Assembly: GCA_965246915.1 (NCBI GenBank)
Contig: CBDFGB010000001.1
Location: 1 to 64,000 of the forward strand
Direction of reading: 5' to 3'
From: CAVRQM01 sp965246915
GTDB lineage: Bacteria > Pseudomonadota > Alphaproteobacteria > Acetobacterales > Acetobacteraceae
Length of the DNA: 64,000 nucleotides
In this document: piece by piece, positions 56,401 through 64,000 of the stretch
How the letters are laid out: each line of letters starts with the position of its first letter
Position numbering within the stretch: position 1 is the stretch's first letter
Translations under genes and position numbers: made by a program
The notes under the pieces: model-generated
Told to the model about the DNA's origin: nothing
The model's database searches: none
Seen by the model: only the letters and a program-made list of their open reading frames with translations

Positions 56401-58026
56401 TCAGGCTGATGCGGACGCCTCGCTCACGAAGCGCTTCGCGCTCATCTCCTCCAAGTCGAGTTCGCGCTCGAGCGCATGCAGCACGCTGTCGTGGACCTCG
56501 CCGCTGCGATGCAGCCGCAGGATTTCGGTGCGCGCTGCCGTCACCGCCGCGAGCACGACCGAGAAATGCTCGGCCCGATGACTTTCCAGGACGTCGCTGG
56601 CCTCGCTGAACCGCGCCGCCGCGCGGGCGCGATAGGCATATTGCTCCAGCAGCCGCGGATGTCGGACGGTGCCATCCTCGGCGCGGGCCAGCCGCTCCAC
56701 TTCCGCCAACGCCGCCGCCGCGACGCGCGCCCGCGCGCTGGCCTCCGGCAGCGAGCCCACCGGCAACAGCCCGCTGTCGGTCAGCCGCAGCAGCCGGATC
56801 AGCGGCGCGAGGGTGGCACCCTGCACCAGTACGGTGACCAGAATGACGATGAACGTGGCCGCCAGAATGAAGTCGCGGCCGGGGAATTGCTCCGGGAGGG
56901 CTAGAGCCGCGGCGAGGCTGACCACCCCGCGCATGCCCGCCCAACTCATGACGATCGGCACCGCGACCGGCGGCGTGGGGTCGTGACGGCGAAACGCCAC
57001 GGACACCGCGCGCGACAGATAGACCGCGGGGAAAATCCATAGGAACCGGGTGAGGATCACCGCCGCCACGATCGCCGCGGCAGCCGGCGCGAAACTCGCC
57101 GCCACGGCCCATCCATCGCCGCCGATCCGCTCCACGACGCCGCGCAGCGACAGGCCGATCAGGATGAACACCAGCGATTCCAAGGCGAACACCACGACGC
57201 CCCAGACGCCCTTCGCCTCCGTGCGGGTCTCCGCCGTGAGGACGTCGTGCTGCTTCCAGCCCATGATCAGGCCACACGCGACGGTCGACAGCACACCCGA
57301 CACGTGCACTGCCTCGCCCAGAATATAGGAACCCCAGGCGACCAGCAGACTGGCGATGACCACCAACACCGGCTCACGCAAGCGGGCGATCACGAAAATG
57401 GCGACGAGCCCGGACGCCACTCCGGCGGCGATCCCGCCCACCGACACGGCGACGAAACCGATCGCCGCCTCCCCGGCGTCGAACGCGCCGGTCAGCGCCG
57501 CGACCACGGCGAAGCGATACAGCACGAGGCCGGAGGCGTCGTTGACGAGGCTCTCGCCCTCAAGCAGCACGACCATGCGGCGCGGCAGCGACAGCCGTTG
57601 CAGCACCGCCTTGGCCGCCACCGCGTCCGGCGGGGCGACGATCGCGCCCAGCGCGAAACACGCGGCCCAGGGCAGGGTCGGGACCATCCAGTGCGCCACC
57701 ACCCCGACGCCCACGGTGGTCAGCGCGACGGCCCCGATCGCGAGTTGCAGGATGATACGGATATTGGCGCGAAACTCCCGCCACACGGTGAAATAGGCAC
57801 TGGCCATCAGCAGCGGCGGCAGGATCAGCACCAGCGTCAGGTCGGGGTCGAGCTCCAGCGCCGGCATCCCCGGGACGAGCGCCAGCGCCAGCCCGCCGAG
57901 GATGAGGGCCGCGGCGGGGGGCATCCGCAGCCGGCGTGCCGCGAGGTCCAGCAGGATGCTGGCGACCATGAGCAGCAGGATCAGCTCGAACCGTGCGACC
58001 AGCGTCATCGCGGCTGTTCGTAGCAC
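56401..58026 (-). CDS. CPA1 family Na+/H+ antiporter
   Basis: A 541-residue antiporter with about twelve membrane segments in the first ~420 residues, including VVLLEGESLVNDASGLVLYRF (the conserved ND motif), and GMRGVVSLAAALALPEQFP. The C-terminal ~120 residues are a charged cytosolic regulatory tail. It exchanges Na+ or K+ for H+. The downstream IR and hypothetical exported protein are convergent. Confidence 0.9.
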   Translation of the reverse strand: MLRTAAMTLVARFELILLLMVASILLDLAARRLRMPPAAALILGGLALALVPGMPALELDPDLTLVLILPPLLMASAYFTVWREFRANIRIILQLAIGAVALTTVGVGVVAHWMVPTLPWAACFALGAIVAPPDAVAAKAVLQRLSLPRRMVVLLEGESLVNDASGLVLYRFAVVAALTGAFDAGEAAIGFVAVSVGGIAAGVASGLVAIFVIARLREPVLVVIASLLVAWGSYILGEAVHVSGVLSTVACGLIMGWKQHDVLTAETRTEAKGVWGVVVFALESLVFILIGLSLRGVVERIGGDGWAVAASFAPAAAAIVAAVILTRFLWIFPAVYLSRAVSVAFRRHDPTPPVAVPIVMSWAGMRGVVSLAAALALPEQFPGRDFILAATFIVILVTVLVQGATLAPLIRLLRLTDSGLLPVGSLPEASARARVAAAALAEVERLARAEDGTVRHPRLLEQYAYRARAAARFSEASDVLESHRAEHFSVVLAAVTAARTEILRLHRSGEVHDSVLHALERELDLEEMSAKRFVSEASASA

Positions 58027-58062
58027 ACCGCTCGGCGACGCAAAGACCCGGTCATTCGGCGA

Positions 58063-59499
58063 TCACGGCAGCAGGATCGTGGCCCCGGTGGTGAGCCGCC
58101 GCTCGATCCGGAGATGCGCCTCGGCCGCATCGCGCAACGGCATGGCGTGCGGCTCGGGAATGATCAGCATCCGATTTGCCAGAGCGTCGAAAAACCGCCC
58201 CGCCACGCGATCCCGCTGCGCCCGCGTGGCGGTGTAATGGCTGAAGTTGGGCCGGGAGACCCGCGCCGATTTCTCCGCGAAGGCCGCGATGTCGATCGCC
58301 GGTATGGGTCCGGCGGCCTGACCGTAGCTGACCAGATGTCCGCGCTCGGCCAGCATTGCGTAAGACTGCGCGAACGTCTCGCCACCGACCCCGTCGAACA
58401 CCGCGTCCGCGCCCCTTCCGTCGGTCAGCGCGCGGACCTCGGCAAGCAGGCCGTCGCCGGCGACAATGGCATGCGCGCAGCCATGCCGGAGCGCCTCGCC
58501 CTGCTTGGCGGCCGTGCCCACCACGCCGATGACCGTCGCCCCGAGTGCCGCCGCCCATTGCGCCAGTAACGTACCGGTCCCGCCCGCCGCGGCATGGATC
58601 ACCACGGTCTCGCCGGCACGCAGGGGATGCACCTCGTGCAGCAGGAACGATACGGTCATGCCCTTCAGCAGCCCGGCCGCCGCATGCCTGTCGTCGAGCC
58701 CGTCGGGCAGCCGCAACAGCAGCTCCGACGCAATCACCCGCTCCATCGCGTAGGCTCCGGCGGGCACGCAGGCGTAGCCGACGCGATCGCCCGGCCGGAC
58801 CGCGGTGACACCCGGTCCGACGGCCGCAACGATGCCCGCTGCCTCCAGTCCAGGCACACCGGGCGGCGTCACCAGCGCGAACCGACCGCTGCGGGCATAG
58901 ATGTCGATGAAGTTCACGCCGATCGCCGTGTGGCGAACCAGCGCCTCGCCGGGACCCGGCAGCCCGGCCGGCCATCGCCGCCACGAGAGAACCTCCGGCC
59001 CGCCATGGGCCGTCATGACGACCGCGAAATTCCCGCCCCCGGCCGGCACACCGTGCGAGGGCGCATCGCGCAGATGAGCGCGCAGTCCCTCGAACCCGGC
59101 CTCGTAGATGCTCCGCGCGACCAAATCGGCGAGGCCGGGCTCCCGCGCGGAAGTCGTATTGAACCGGCCCTCCCACACGCAAAACGTGATGTCGGCGCCG
59201 GTGACCGGGCGCAGCCGCAGCTCCGCGACATAGTCGCGCAGCGGCAGCGTGGTCGACAGGATGCAGTAGCGCAGCATGTGGTCGCGATCGGACAGCGTCA
59301 GCAACTGCTCGCGCACCGTGCCGCCGTCGCGCAATCGGAATGTCCGCACGCAGCCGACCTGGTCCGGCGGCGCGAAGTTCTCGATCGCGCTTTCGGCTAT
59401 CGCGGGGTGCCATCGACCATGGCTGTTGAAGTCGCGCAGCACGTCCCAGACCACCTCGATCGGCGCATCGATCACGGCGCTGCGACGCACCACGGGCAT
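58063..59499 (-). CDS. SRPBCC-quinone oxidoreductase fusion
   Basis: A 478-residue protein. Residues ~1-145 are an SRPBCC (polyketide cyclase-like) domain (SAVIDAPIEVVWDVLRDFNS, RDYVAELRLRPVTGADITFC). Residues ~155-478 are a zinc-independent MDR quinone oxidoreductase (PGLEAAGIVAAVGPGVTAVR, HAAAGGTGTLLAQWAAALG). Typical QOR are ~325 residues alone, so the N-terminal domain is a fusion. ATG at 59499 overlaps the stop of the upstream SRPBCC gene. Confidence 0.85.
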   Translation of the reverse strand: MPVVRRSAVIDAPIEVVWDVLRDFNSHGRWHPAIAESAIENFAPPDQVGCVRTFRLRDGGTVREQLLTLSDRDHMLRYCILSTTLPLRDYVAELRLRPVTGADITFCVWEGRFNTTSAREPGLADLVARSIYEAGFEGLRAHLRDAPSHGVPAGGGNFAVVMTAHGGPEVLSWRRWPAGLPGPGEALVRHTAIGVNFIDIYARSGRFALVTPPGVPGLEAAGIVAAVGPGVTAVRPGDRVGYACVPAGAYAMERVIASELLLRLPDGLDDRHAAAGLLKGMTVSFLLHEVHPLRAGETVVIHAAAGGTGTLLAQWAAALGATVIGVVGTAAKQGEALRHGCAHAIVAGDGLLAEVRALTDGRGADAVFDGVGGETFAQSYAMLAERGHLVSYGQAAGPIPAIDIAAFAEKSARVSRPNFSHYTATRAQRDRVAGRFFDALANRMLIIPEPHAMPLRDAAEAHLRIERRLTTGATILLP

Positions 59500-59930
59500 C
59501 AGCCGAGTTGCTTCAGGCGATCCAGCCCGGCCCGGAACACGCCCTGTCCGATCTGCTGGGCCAAGGCCGCAGCCCGCTCCGGCGCGCACTCGAAATCCGC
59601 CTGCCACTCGGCGAAGCACTCTCCGGACTCCGTGACCGGAAACAGCCGCAGGGTTGCGACGTAGTCCGTCACCTCCATCGGGCTTTCGAGAATCGAATAC
59701 GTAACGCTGTAGTCGTAGTCCGACAATGCGAGCAACCGTTCGCGAATGCGCGCCCCATCACGCAGCATGAAGGCACGCACGCAGCCGATGCGATCGGCGG
59801 GAAGACCCTGTTCGATCCGGCTCTCGGCGACGGCCGGCACCCAGCGCGGCAGGCCGTTGAAATCGCGCACCACGGCCCAGACCTTCGCCGCCGGCGCCGG
59901 GATGATCGCCGAGACGTAGACGCGCGCCAA
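59499..59930 (-). CDS. SRPBCC family protein
   Basis: A 143-residue stand-alone SRPBCC domain (SAIIPAPAAKVWAVVRDFNG, ESRIEQGLPADRIGCVRAFM). It shows clear similarity to the N-terminal domain of the next gene's product, with the same RDFN, IGCVR/VGCVR and LSDxDxxxxYxI stretches, so the two arose by duplication. It follows flotillin by 5 bp. Confidence 0.88.
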   Translation of the reverse strand: MARVYVSAIIPAPAAKVWAVVRDFNGLPRWVPAVAESRIEQGLPADRIGCVRAFMLRDGARIRERLLALSDYDYSVTYSILESPMEVTDYVATLRLFPVTESGECFAEWQADFECAPERAAALAQQIGQGVFRAGLDRLKQLG

Positions 59931-59935
59931 AAACC

Positions 59936-61633
59936 CTACTCCGCCGCGCGCTTGTCCTGTTCGAGGGCTGCGATCGCGGCACCCCCGATCCCCGCGCCGC
60001 CCAGGCCCGAAATCGTCGACGGATCGACCCCGATCTCCCGCAGGAGACTGTCGATGAGCGGGGCCTGGGCCCGGTAGCGCAACGCCGAGTTCACCACCTG
60101 ATCCGACAACGACGCGCCCTGCATCACGTCGTTGGCCCCACGCATGCCGCCGCCGAGGCCGTCGACATGCAGGATCTTGATCCCCTCGATCCGCTCCATC
60201 GGCCGCACGCTCTCCCGCACGATCCCCTCGAGCCGGTCGATCAGACGCAGCTTCGCGTTCGAGGCGCGGCTCTCCGGGCTCAGCACGTTTTGCGCCTCGT
60301 TCAGCAGACGCGCGCCCTCGGCTTCCACTTCGAGGTAAATCCGGTGCGCCAGGGCGCGGATCTTCTCGGCCGAGGCGGAACTCTCCGCGGCGATCTGCTC
60401 GGTCGCCGCACGGTCCGTGGCCGCCGCGCGATCGGCTTCGGCCGAGGCACGGACGCGGATGCCCTCACGCTCGGCCTCCTGCGAAGCGACGATCAGCTCG
60501 ATGCGCTTGCGACGTTCCGCCGATTCCGTTTCGCGGGCGGTAAAAACCTGCTCCTCGGCGGTGACGGCCAGCGCGCGGGCGCGCTCCGCCTCGGCCACCG
60601 CCTCACTCTGCGCGCGCGACTGGACGGCCACCGCGATGGAGCGCTCCTGCTCGGCGATCTCCAGCGCGCGGCGGCGCTCCACCTCGCGTTGCTGGATGTC
60701 CTGTTCGCCGGCGATGCGTTCGGCCTGCAGCGCCCGCTCCTGCGCCATCCGCGCCAATTCGACCGACTCGCGCGCTCGAATCTGGCTTTCCTCGGCTTGC
60801 TGCTCTCGCTCCGCCCGCTCCGTCGCCAGCTCCGCCCGCTGCGTCGCGCGTCGCACCTCGACCTCGCGTTCCTGCAACAGCCGCGCATATTCGCCGTCAC
60901 GGTCGATCTCGAGTTGGATCTTCTCACTCTGCAGGTTCTTGTTGCGGATCTGGATGAGCGTGTCCTGTTCGATGTCGTTGCGGGCTTTGCGGCGGCGCTC
61001 GATCTGTTCGGTAAGCTGCGTCAGGCCCTCGGCGTCGAACACGTTGGACGGATTGAAATACTCGATCGGCGTCTGATCGAGGCCGGTGAGCGACACTGCC
61101 TCCAGCTCCAGCCCGTTCAGGATCAGGCTCTCGCTCACCGCCGTGCGCACGCGGCGGACATATTCGCCGCGCTTCTCGTGCATTTCCTCCATGGTCATCT
61201 CGGCGGCGATGCTGCGCAGCGCGTCGACGAATTTTCCCTCCACCAGATCCTTCAGCGCCTCCGGCTCCGTGGTGCGGCGGCCCAGCGTCTGCGCCGCCGC
61301 GGCGACCGCGTCGGGCGTCGGCGCGACACGGACGTAGAACTCGGCCACGATATCGACGCGCATGCGGTTGCGGGTGATGAGCGCCTGATCGCGCGCGCGG
61401 CGGACCTCAAGTCGCAGCGTGCGCATGTTGACCGGCGTCACCTCGTGGATGATCGGCAGCACCAGCGCGCCGCCGCCAATGACCACCGTCTGGCCGCCGA
61501 AGCCAGTGCGCACGAAACTGGTCTCCTTGGTGCTGCGCCGATACAGCCATTGCAGGAGGTAGACACCGCCGACGACAAGGGCCGCGAGGATCAGAAGCAC
61601 GACGATCAGTGTGCCGAGGGCGGAGGCGGACAT
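59936..61633 (-). CDS. Flotillin-like (SPFH/band 7) membrane protein
   Basis: A 565-residue protein. One N-terminal transmembrane segment (TLIVVLLILAALVVGGVYLL), an SPFH domain (TGFGGQTVVIGGGALVLPII, RNRMRVDIVAEFYVRVAP) and a long charged coiled-coil (about residues 190-420, rich in Glu/Arg/Ala) with a C-terminal hydrophobic tail. Flotillins organise membrane microdomains. ATG at 61633. It is followed by SRPBCC genes. Confidence 0.88.
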   Translation of the reverse strand: MSASALGTLIVVLLILAALVVGGVYLLQWLYRRSTKETSFVRTGFGGQTVVIGGGALVLPIIHEVTPVNMRTLRLEVRRARDQALITRNRMRVDIVAEFYVRVAPTPDAVAAAAQTLGRRTTEPEALKDLVEGKFVDALRSIAAEMTMEEMHEKRGEYVRRVRTAVSESLILNGLELEAVSLTGLDQTPIEYFNPSNVFDAEGLTQLTEQIERRRKARNDIEQDTLIQIRNKNLQSEKIQLEIDRDGEYARLLQEREVEVRRATQRAELATERAEREQQAEESQIRARESVELARMAQERALQAERIAGEQDIQQREVERRRALEIAEQERSIAVAVQSRAQSEAVAEAERARALAVTAEEQVFTARETESAERRKRIELIVASQEAEREGIRVRASAEADRAAATDRAATEQIAAESSASAEKIRALAHRIYLEVEAEGARLLNEAQNVLSPESRASNAKLRLIDRLEGIVRESVRPMERIEGIKILHVDGLGGGMRGANDVMQGASLSDQVVNSALRYRAQAPLIDSLLREIGVDPSTISGLGGAGIGGAAIAALEQDKRAAE

Positions 61634-61641
61634 GACGGGAC

Positions 61642-63762
61642 CTATGCTGCGATCTGCAGGAAATTGTCGGCAAGGGCGGCGGCGAAGGCGGGATCGTTGA
61701 TGTGCAATGGCAGTCGCACGACTTTCCGGGTTGCGTTCTGTCGCACGCCTCCGGTGATCGCGTCGAAAAGCGCCCGGTCCGCGACGGGATCGTGGAATGC
61801 TTGCCCGGGCGCGTCCAACGCGGACACACCGCCTTCGGGGATCAGGAATCGCACTTTGCCTTGCATGCGGTTCAGGCGATCGGCGATGAACTGGCCGACC
61901 TTCGCGCAGTCTTCGGGTGTGGTGCGCATCAGCGTGACACCCGCGTTGTGGACGTGCAGCTTCCGCCCGCGAAACCGGTCCGGCACCGTGTCGAGTGGTC
62001 CGAAATTGACCATGTCGCAGGCGCCCACCGACCCGACATAGGAAATGCGTGTCCTGGCGAACGCGCCCATGCGGTCCTCGGAGGCGCTGAACACGCCGCC
62101 CACCAGCAGATCGGCGATCTCGGTTGTCGACACGTCGATGGCGCCGGCCAGCAGGCGACTGTCCGCCAGCTTCTCCATCGCCTGTCCGCCCGTGCCGGTG
62201 GCGTGAAATACCAGGCAATCGTAGGTCTCTTCCAGCCGCTTCTGTACCATTTGCACGCAGGGCGTGGTGACGCCGAACATCGTCAGGCCGATCGCCGGTT
62301 TGGCCTCCGACGGTCGGCGGTCGCCGCGGAGCGCGTGGGTCATCATCCCCGCGAGCGCATGCGCGGCGTTGCCCAGCACCTGCTCGCTGATCCGGTTGAT
62401 GCCCGAAATATCGGTGATCGAGGGTATCATGCAGATGTCCGACGCCCCGACATACCGGGCCACGTCGCCGGACGCGACGGTGCTCACCATGATTTTCGGC
62501 ACGCCCACCGGAAGTGTTTGCATCGCGGGCGTGGCCAGCGCCGTGCCGCCGGAACCGCCGGCGGACAAGATGCCGCCGATGTCGCGGCGACTCGCCAGAA
62601 AGCGGGCGAAGGCCTCCGCCATCGCGGTCACGGCCGCCCCCCGGTCGTTCCCGAACACCGCCGACGCACCGCGCGGATGCGAACGCGCGACCTCCTGTGG
62701 CGTCACGTCCGCGGGCGAGGGCTTGCCGCTCGTGGACAGGTCGACCGTGACGACCGGGATGCCGGCGGATTGAACTCGGTTGCGCAGGAACAGCAGCTCC
62801 CGGCCCTTCGTGTCGAACGTGCCGACGACATAGGCGTGGCGTCGGGTCATCTCCGCCACCGTGGGCATCGCGTCGGGCGCGCGTTCGGGCATGGCCGGGG
62901 GCGCGTGCCGCGGCGCTTCGGCGTAGCGCGTAAGTGCCGCGCCTTCGAACACGAATGCCGTCTCCCGCGTTTCGGCCAGCGCCTCGCTCGGGCGCACGAT
63001 CGCGTAGATTCGGGGCTCATCCTCGACTATTGCTTCGGCGAGCGGCGTGTCGGACTGCCGGCCTACACCGAGGAGTCGTTGCTGCAGCGCCTCGTCGGCG
63101 GCCAGCGCCTCGGGGGCCATCTCCTGCGCGATCCGGCCGTTGACCATGATCGCGAGCCGGTCCGCCACGGTGGTGGCAACGCCAAGGTTCTGCTCGATGA
63201 GCAGGATCGACATCGTCCCGTCCGCCGCGAGCTGGCGCAGCAACGCCGCGACGTGTTGGACGATGACGGGGGCGAGCCCCTCGGTCGGCTCGTCCATGAC
63301 CAAAAGGCGCGGGTTGCCGAGCAGCGCGCGGCCGATCGCCAGCATCTGCTGCTCTCCGCCCGACAACGCGCCGCCGCCGTTGCGCCTGCGTTCCGCGAGG
63401 CGCGGGAACGTCGCGTAGACGCGCTCGATCGTCCAGGCAGGACTTCCGGGTTGCGCGACCAGGCGAAAATGCTCGTCGACGGTGAGCGAGCGCCAGGTCC
63501 GCCGTCCCTGCGGCACATAGCCGACGCCGAGTTTGGCCACCCGATTGGCCGGCAATCCCCGCGTCGGGACGCCATGCACCCGGATCGTCCCGGCGCTGGC
63601 GACCATTCCAAGGATCGCGTTGCAGAGCGTGGTCTTGCCCATCCCGTTGCGCCCGACCACCGCCAGCACGCCGCGATCGAGCCGCAGCGACACGCCCTGA
63701 AGCGCGTGGCTGCGGCCGTAATGGACATGCAGTCCGTCGACCTCGAGGGCGGGATCAGCCAT
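61642..63762 (-). CDS. LivF-type ABC ATPase fused to Tm-1-like ATP-binding domain
   Basis: A 706-residue fusion. Residues ~1-235 are a LivF-type ATPase: Walker A GRNGMGKTT at 37-45, ALSGGEQQMLAIGRALLGNP, LLVMDEPTEGL. After an acidic linker (~236-310), residues ~312-706 form a Tm-1-like (UPF0261) domain: YVVGTFDTKGRELLFLRNRV, GGILSAGGSGGTALATPAMQ, and GSVGACDMVNFGPLDTVPDR. The Tm-1-like domain usually stands alone. It overlaps the LivG-type gene by 8 bp at its start and is 8 bp from flotillin. Confidence 0.85.
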   Translation of the reverse strand: MADPALEVDGLHVHYGRSHALQGVSLRLDRGVLAVVGRNGMGKTTLCNAILGMVASAGTIRVHGVPTRGLPANRVAKLGVGYVPQGRRTWRSLTVDEHFRLVAQPGSPAWTIERVYATFPRLAERRRNGGGALSGGEQQMLAIGRALLGNPRLLVMDEPTEGLAPVIVQHVAALLRQLAADGTMSILLIEQNLGVATTVADRLAIMVNGRIAQEMAPEALAADEALQQRLLGVGRQSDTPLAEAIVEDEPRIYAIVRPSEALAETRETAFVFEGAALTRYAEAPRHAPPAMPERAPDAMPTVAEMTRRHAYVVGTFDTKGRELLFLRNRVQSAGIPVVTVDLSTSGKPSPADVTPQEVARSHPRGASAVFGNDRGAAVTAMAEAFARFLASRRDIGGILSAGGSGGTALATPAMQTLPVGVPKIMVSTVASGDVARYVGASDICMIPSITDISGINRISEQVLGNAAHALAGMMTHALRGDRRPSEAKPAIGLTMFGVTTPCVQMVQKRLEETYDCLVFHATGTGGQAMEKLADSRLLAGAIDVSTTEIADLLVGGVFSASEDRMGAFARTRISYVGSVGACDMVNFGPLDTVPDRFRGRKLHVHNAGVTLMRTTPEDCAKVGQFIADRLNRMQGKVRFLIPEGGVSALDAPGQAFHDPVADRALFDAITGGVRQNATRKVVRLPLHINDPAFAAALADNFLQIAA

Positions 63763-64000
63763 GATCGCCCAAATAGATGCGCTGCACCTCCGGATCGGCC
63801 TCGATCTCGTCGGGGCTGCCGTGCCGCAGCACGCGGCCCTGATGCATCACCGTGACCGTATCGGCCACGCGCAACGCGACGTCGAGGTCGTGTTCGATGA
63901 TGACGTAGCCGATATGCGGCGGCAGAGCGCGCAGGATGTCCACCAGATCGCCACGCTCGGCCGGCGCCAAGCCCGCCGCCGGCTCGTCGAACAGGATGAG
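63755..64000 (-). CDS. LivG-type ABC ATPase (3' end, truncated by window)
   Basis: The frame is open to the window edge: Walker B LILFDEPAAGL at the edge, then YVIIEHDLDVALRVADTVTV and a LivG-type C-terminus (EIEADPEVQRIYLGDHG). Overlaps the fused LivF gene by 8 bp, so the two ATPases are co-expressed. The permease and binding-protein genes probably lie beyond the window. Confidence 0.88.
   Translation of the reverse strand, partial: LILFDEPAAGLAPAERGDLVDILRALPPHIGYVIIEHDLDVALRVADTVTVMHQGRVLRHGSPDEIEADPEVQRIYLGDHG

Noticed and set aside
59936..62218. 760-codon frame as a longer flotillin
   Set aside because: The N-terminal 195 codons overlap the Tm-1 fusion in another frame; the flotillin begins at 61633.

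Overview
The window is high-GC DNA with the gene content of a free-living alphaproteobacterium. It has hrcA divergent from rph-rdgB, a MntR/MntH manganese module, heptose biosynthesis (hldE, so an LPS outer membrane), livHMGF branched-chain transport, and many ATGA/GTGA stop-start overlaps. Several small proteins resemble families I associate with Acetobacteraceae/Rhodospirillales, but that placement is an inference. No phage, plasmid or complete IS element was seen. The only RNA gene found is a tRNA-Lys(CUU).

Layout. 1-3.35 kb: tail of a carbohydrate-uptake operon (RbsC-type permease, SDR, LacI regulator, 3-hydroxyacyl-CoA-dehydrogenase-like enzyme). 3.5-8.6 kb (minus): a membrane-anchored spermidine-synthase-like protein, a small exported protein and a large exported PHP-like protein with a good terminator. 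8.8-12.8 kb: PpiC-like foldase, three successive HupE/UreJ-type membrane proteins, and a Crp/Fnr regulator. 12.9-18.9 kb: tRNA-Lys, livHMGF, a CsbD stress protein, a flavin reductase, a REP-like element and a LivJ-type binding protein on the other strand. 19-23.5 kb: dehydrogenase, BNR/sialidase-fold exported protein, VOC protein, and a remnant of a DUF3368 PIN-like gene containing a 46-bp perfect palindrome.

23.5-31.6 kb: hemW, an acyl-CoA ligase and mntR/mntH, lying beside rph-rdgB, then hrcA translationally coupled to a short LOV photoreceptor. 31.7-33 kb: RES-type toxin-antitoxin pair. 33-45 kb: housekeeping and envelope genes (hldE, GST, GIY-YIG protein, sua5, cysQ, pepA, holC, a short opgH/mdoH, a glycosyltransferase, CobW GTPase with a WD40 partner). 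45-52 kb: HAD, RidA (apparent lost stop), aldo/keto reductase, Uma2, exported methyltransferase, a frameshifted ABC binding-protein gene, a VOC dioxygenase and a fasciclin protein. 52-56 kb: SGNH hydrolase, xthA, an exported S1/P1 nuclease followed by an uncharacterised exported protein. 56-64 kb (minus): truncated LivG-type ATPase, a LivF ATPase fused to a Tm-1-like domain, flotillin, a stand-alone SRPBCC protein, an SRPBCC-quinone oxidoreductase fusion and a CPA1 Na+/H+ antiporter.

Most genes look intact. Two (the RidA gene and the binding protein at 49.1-50.4 kb) carry single-base shifts at G runs, which could be real mutations or assembly errors. The least ordinary architectures are the hrcA-LOV coupling, the LivF/Tm-1-flotillin-SRPBCC block, the S1/P1 nuclease with an unknown partner, and the HupE triplet.
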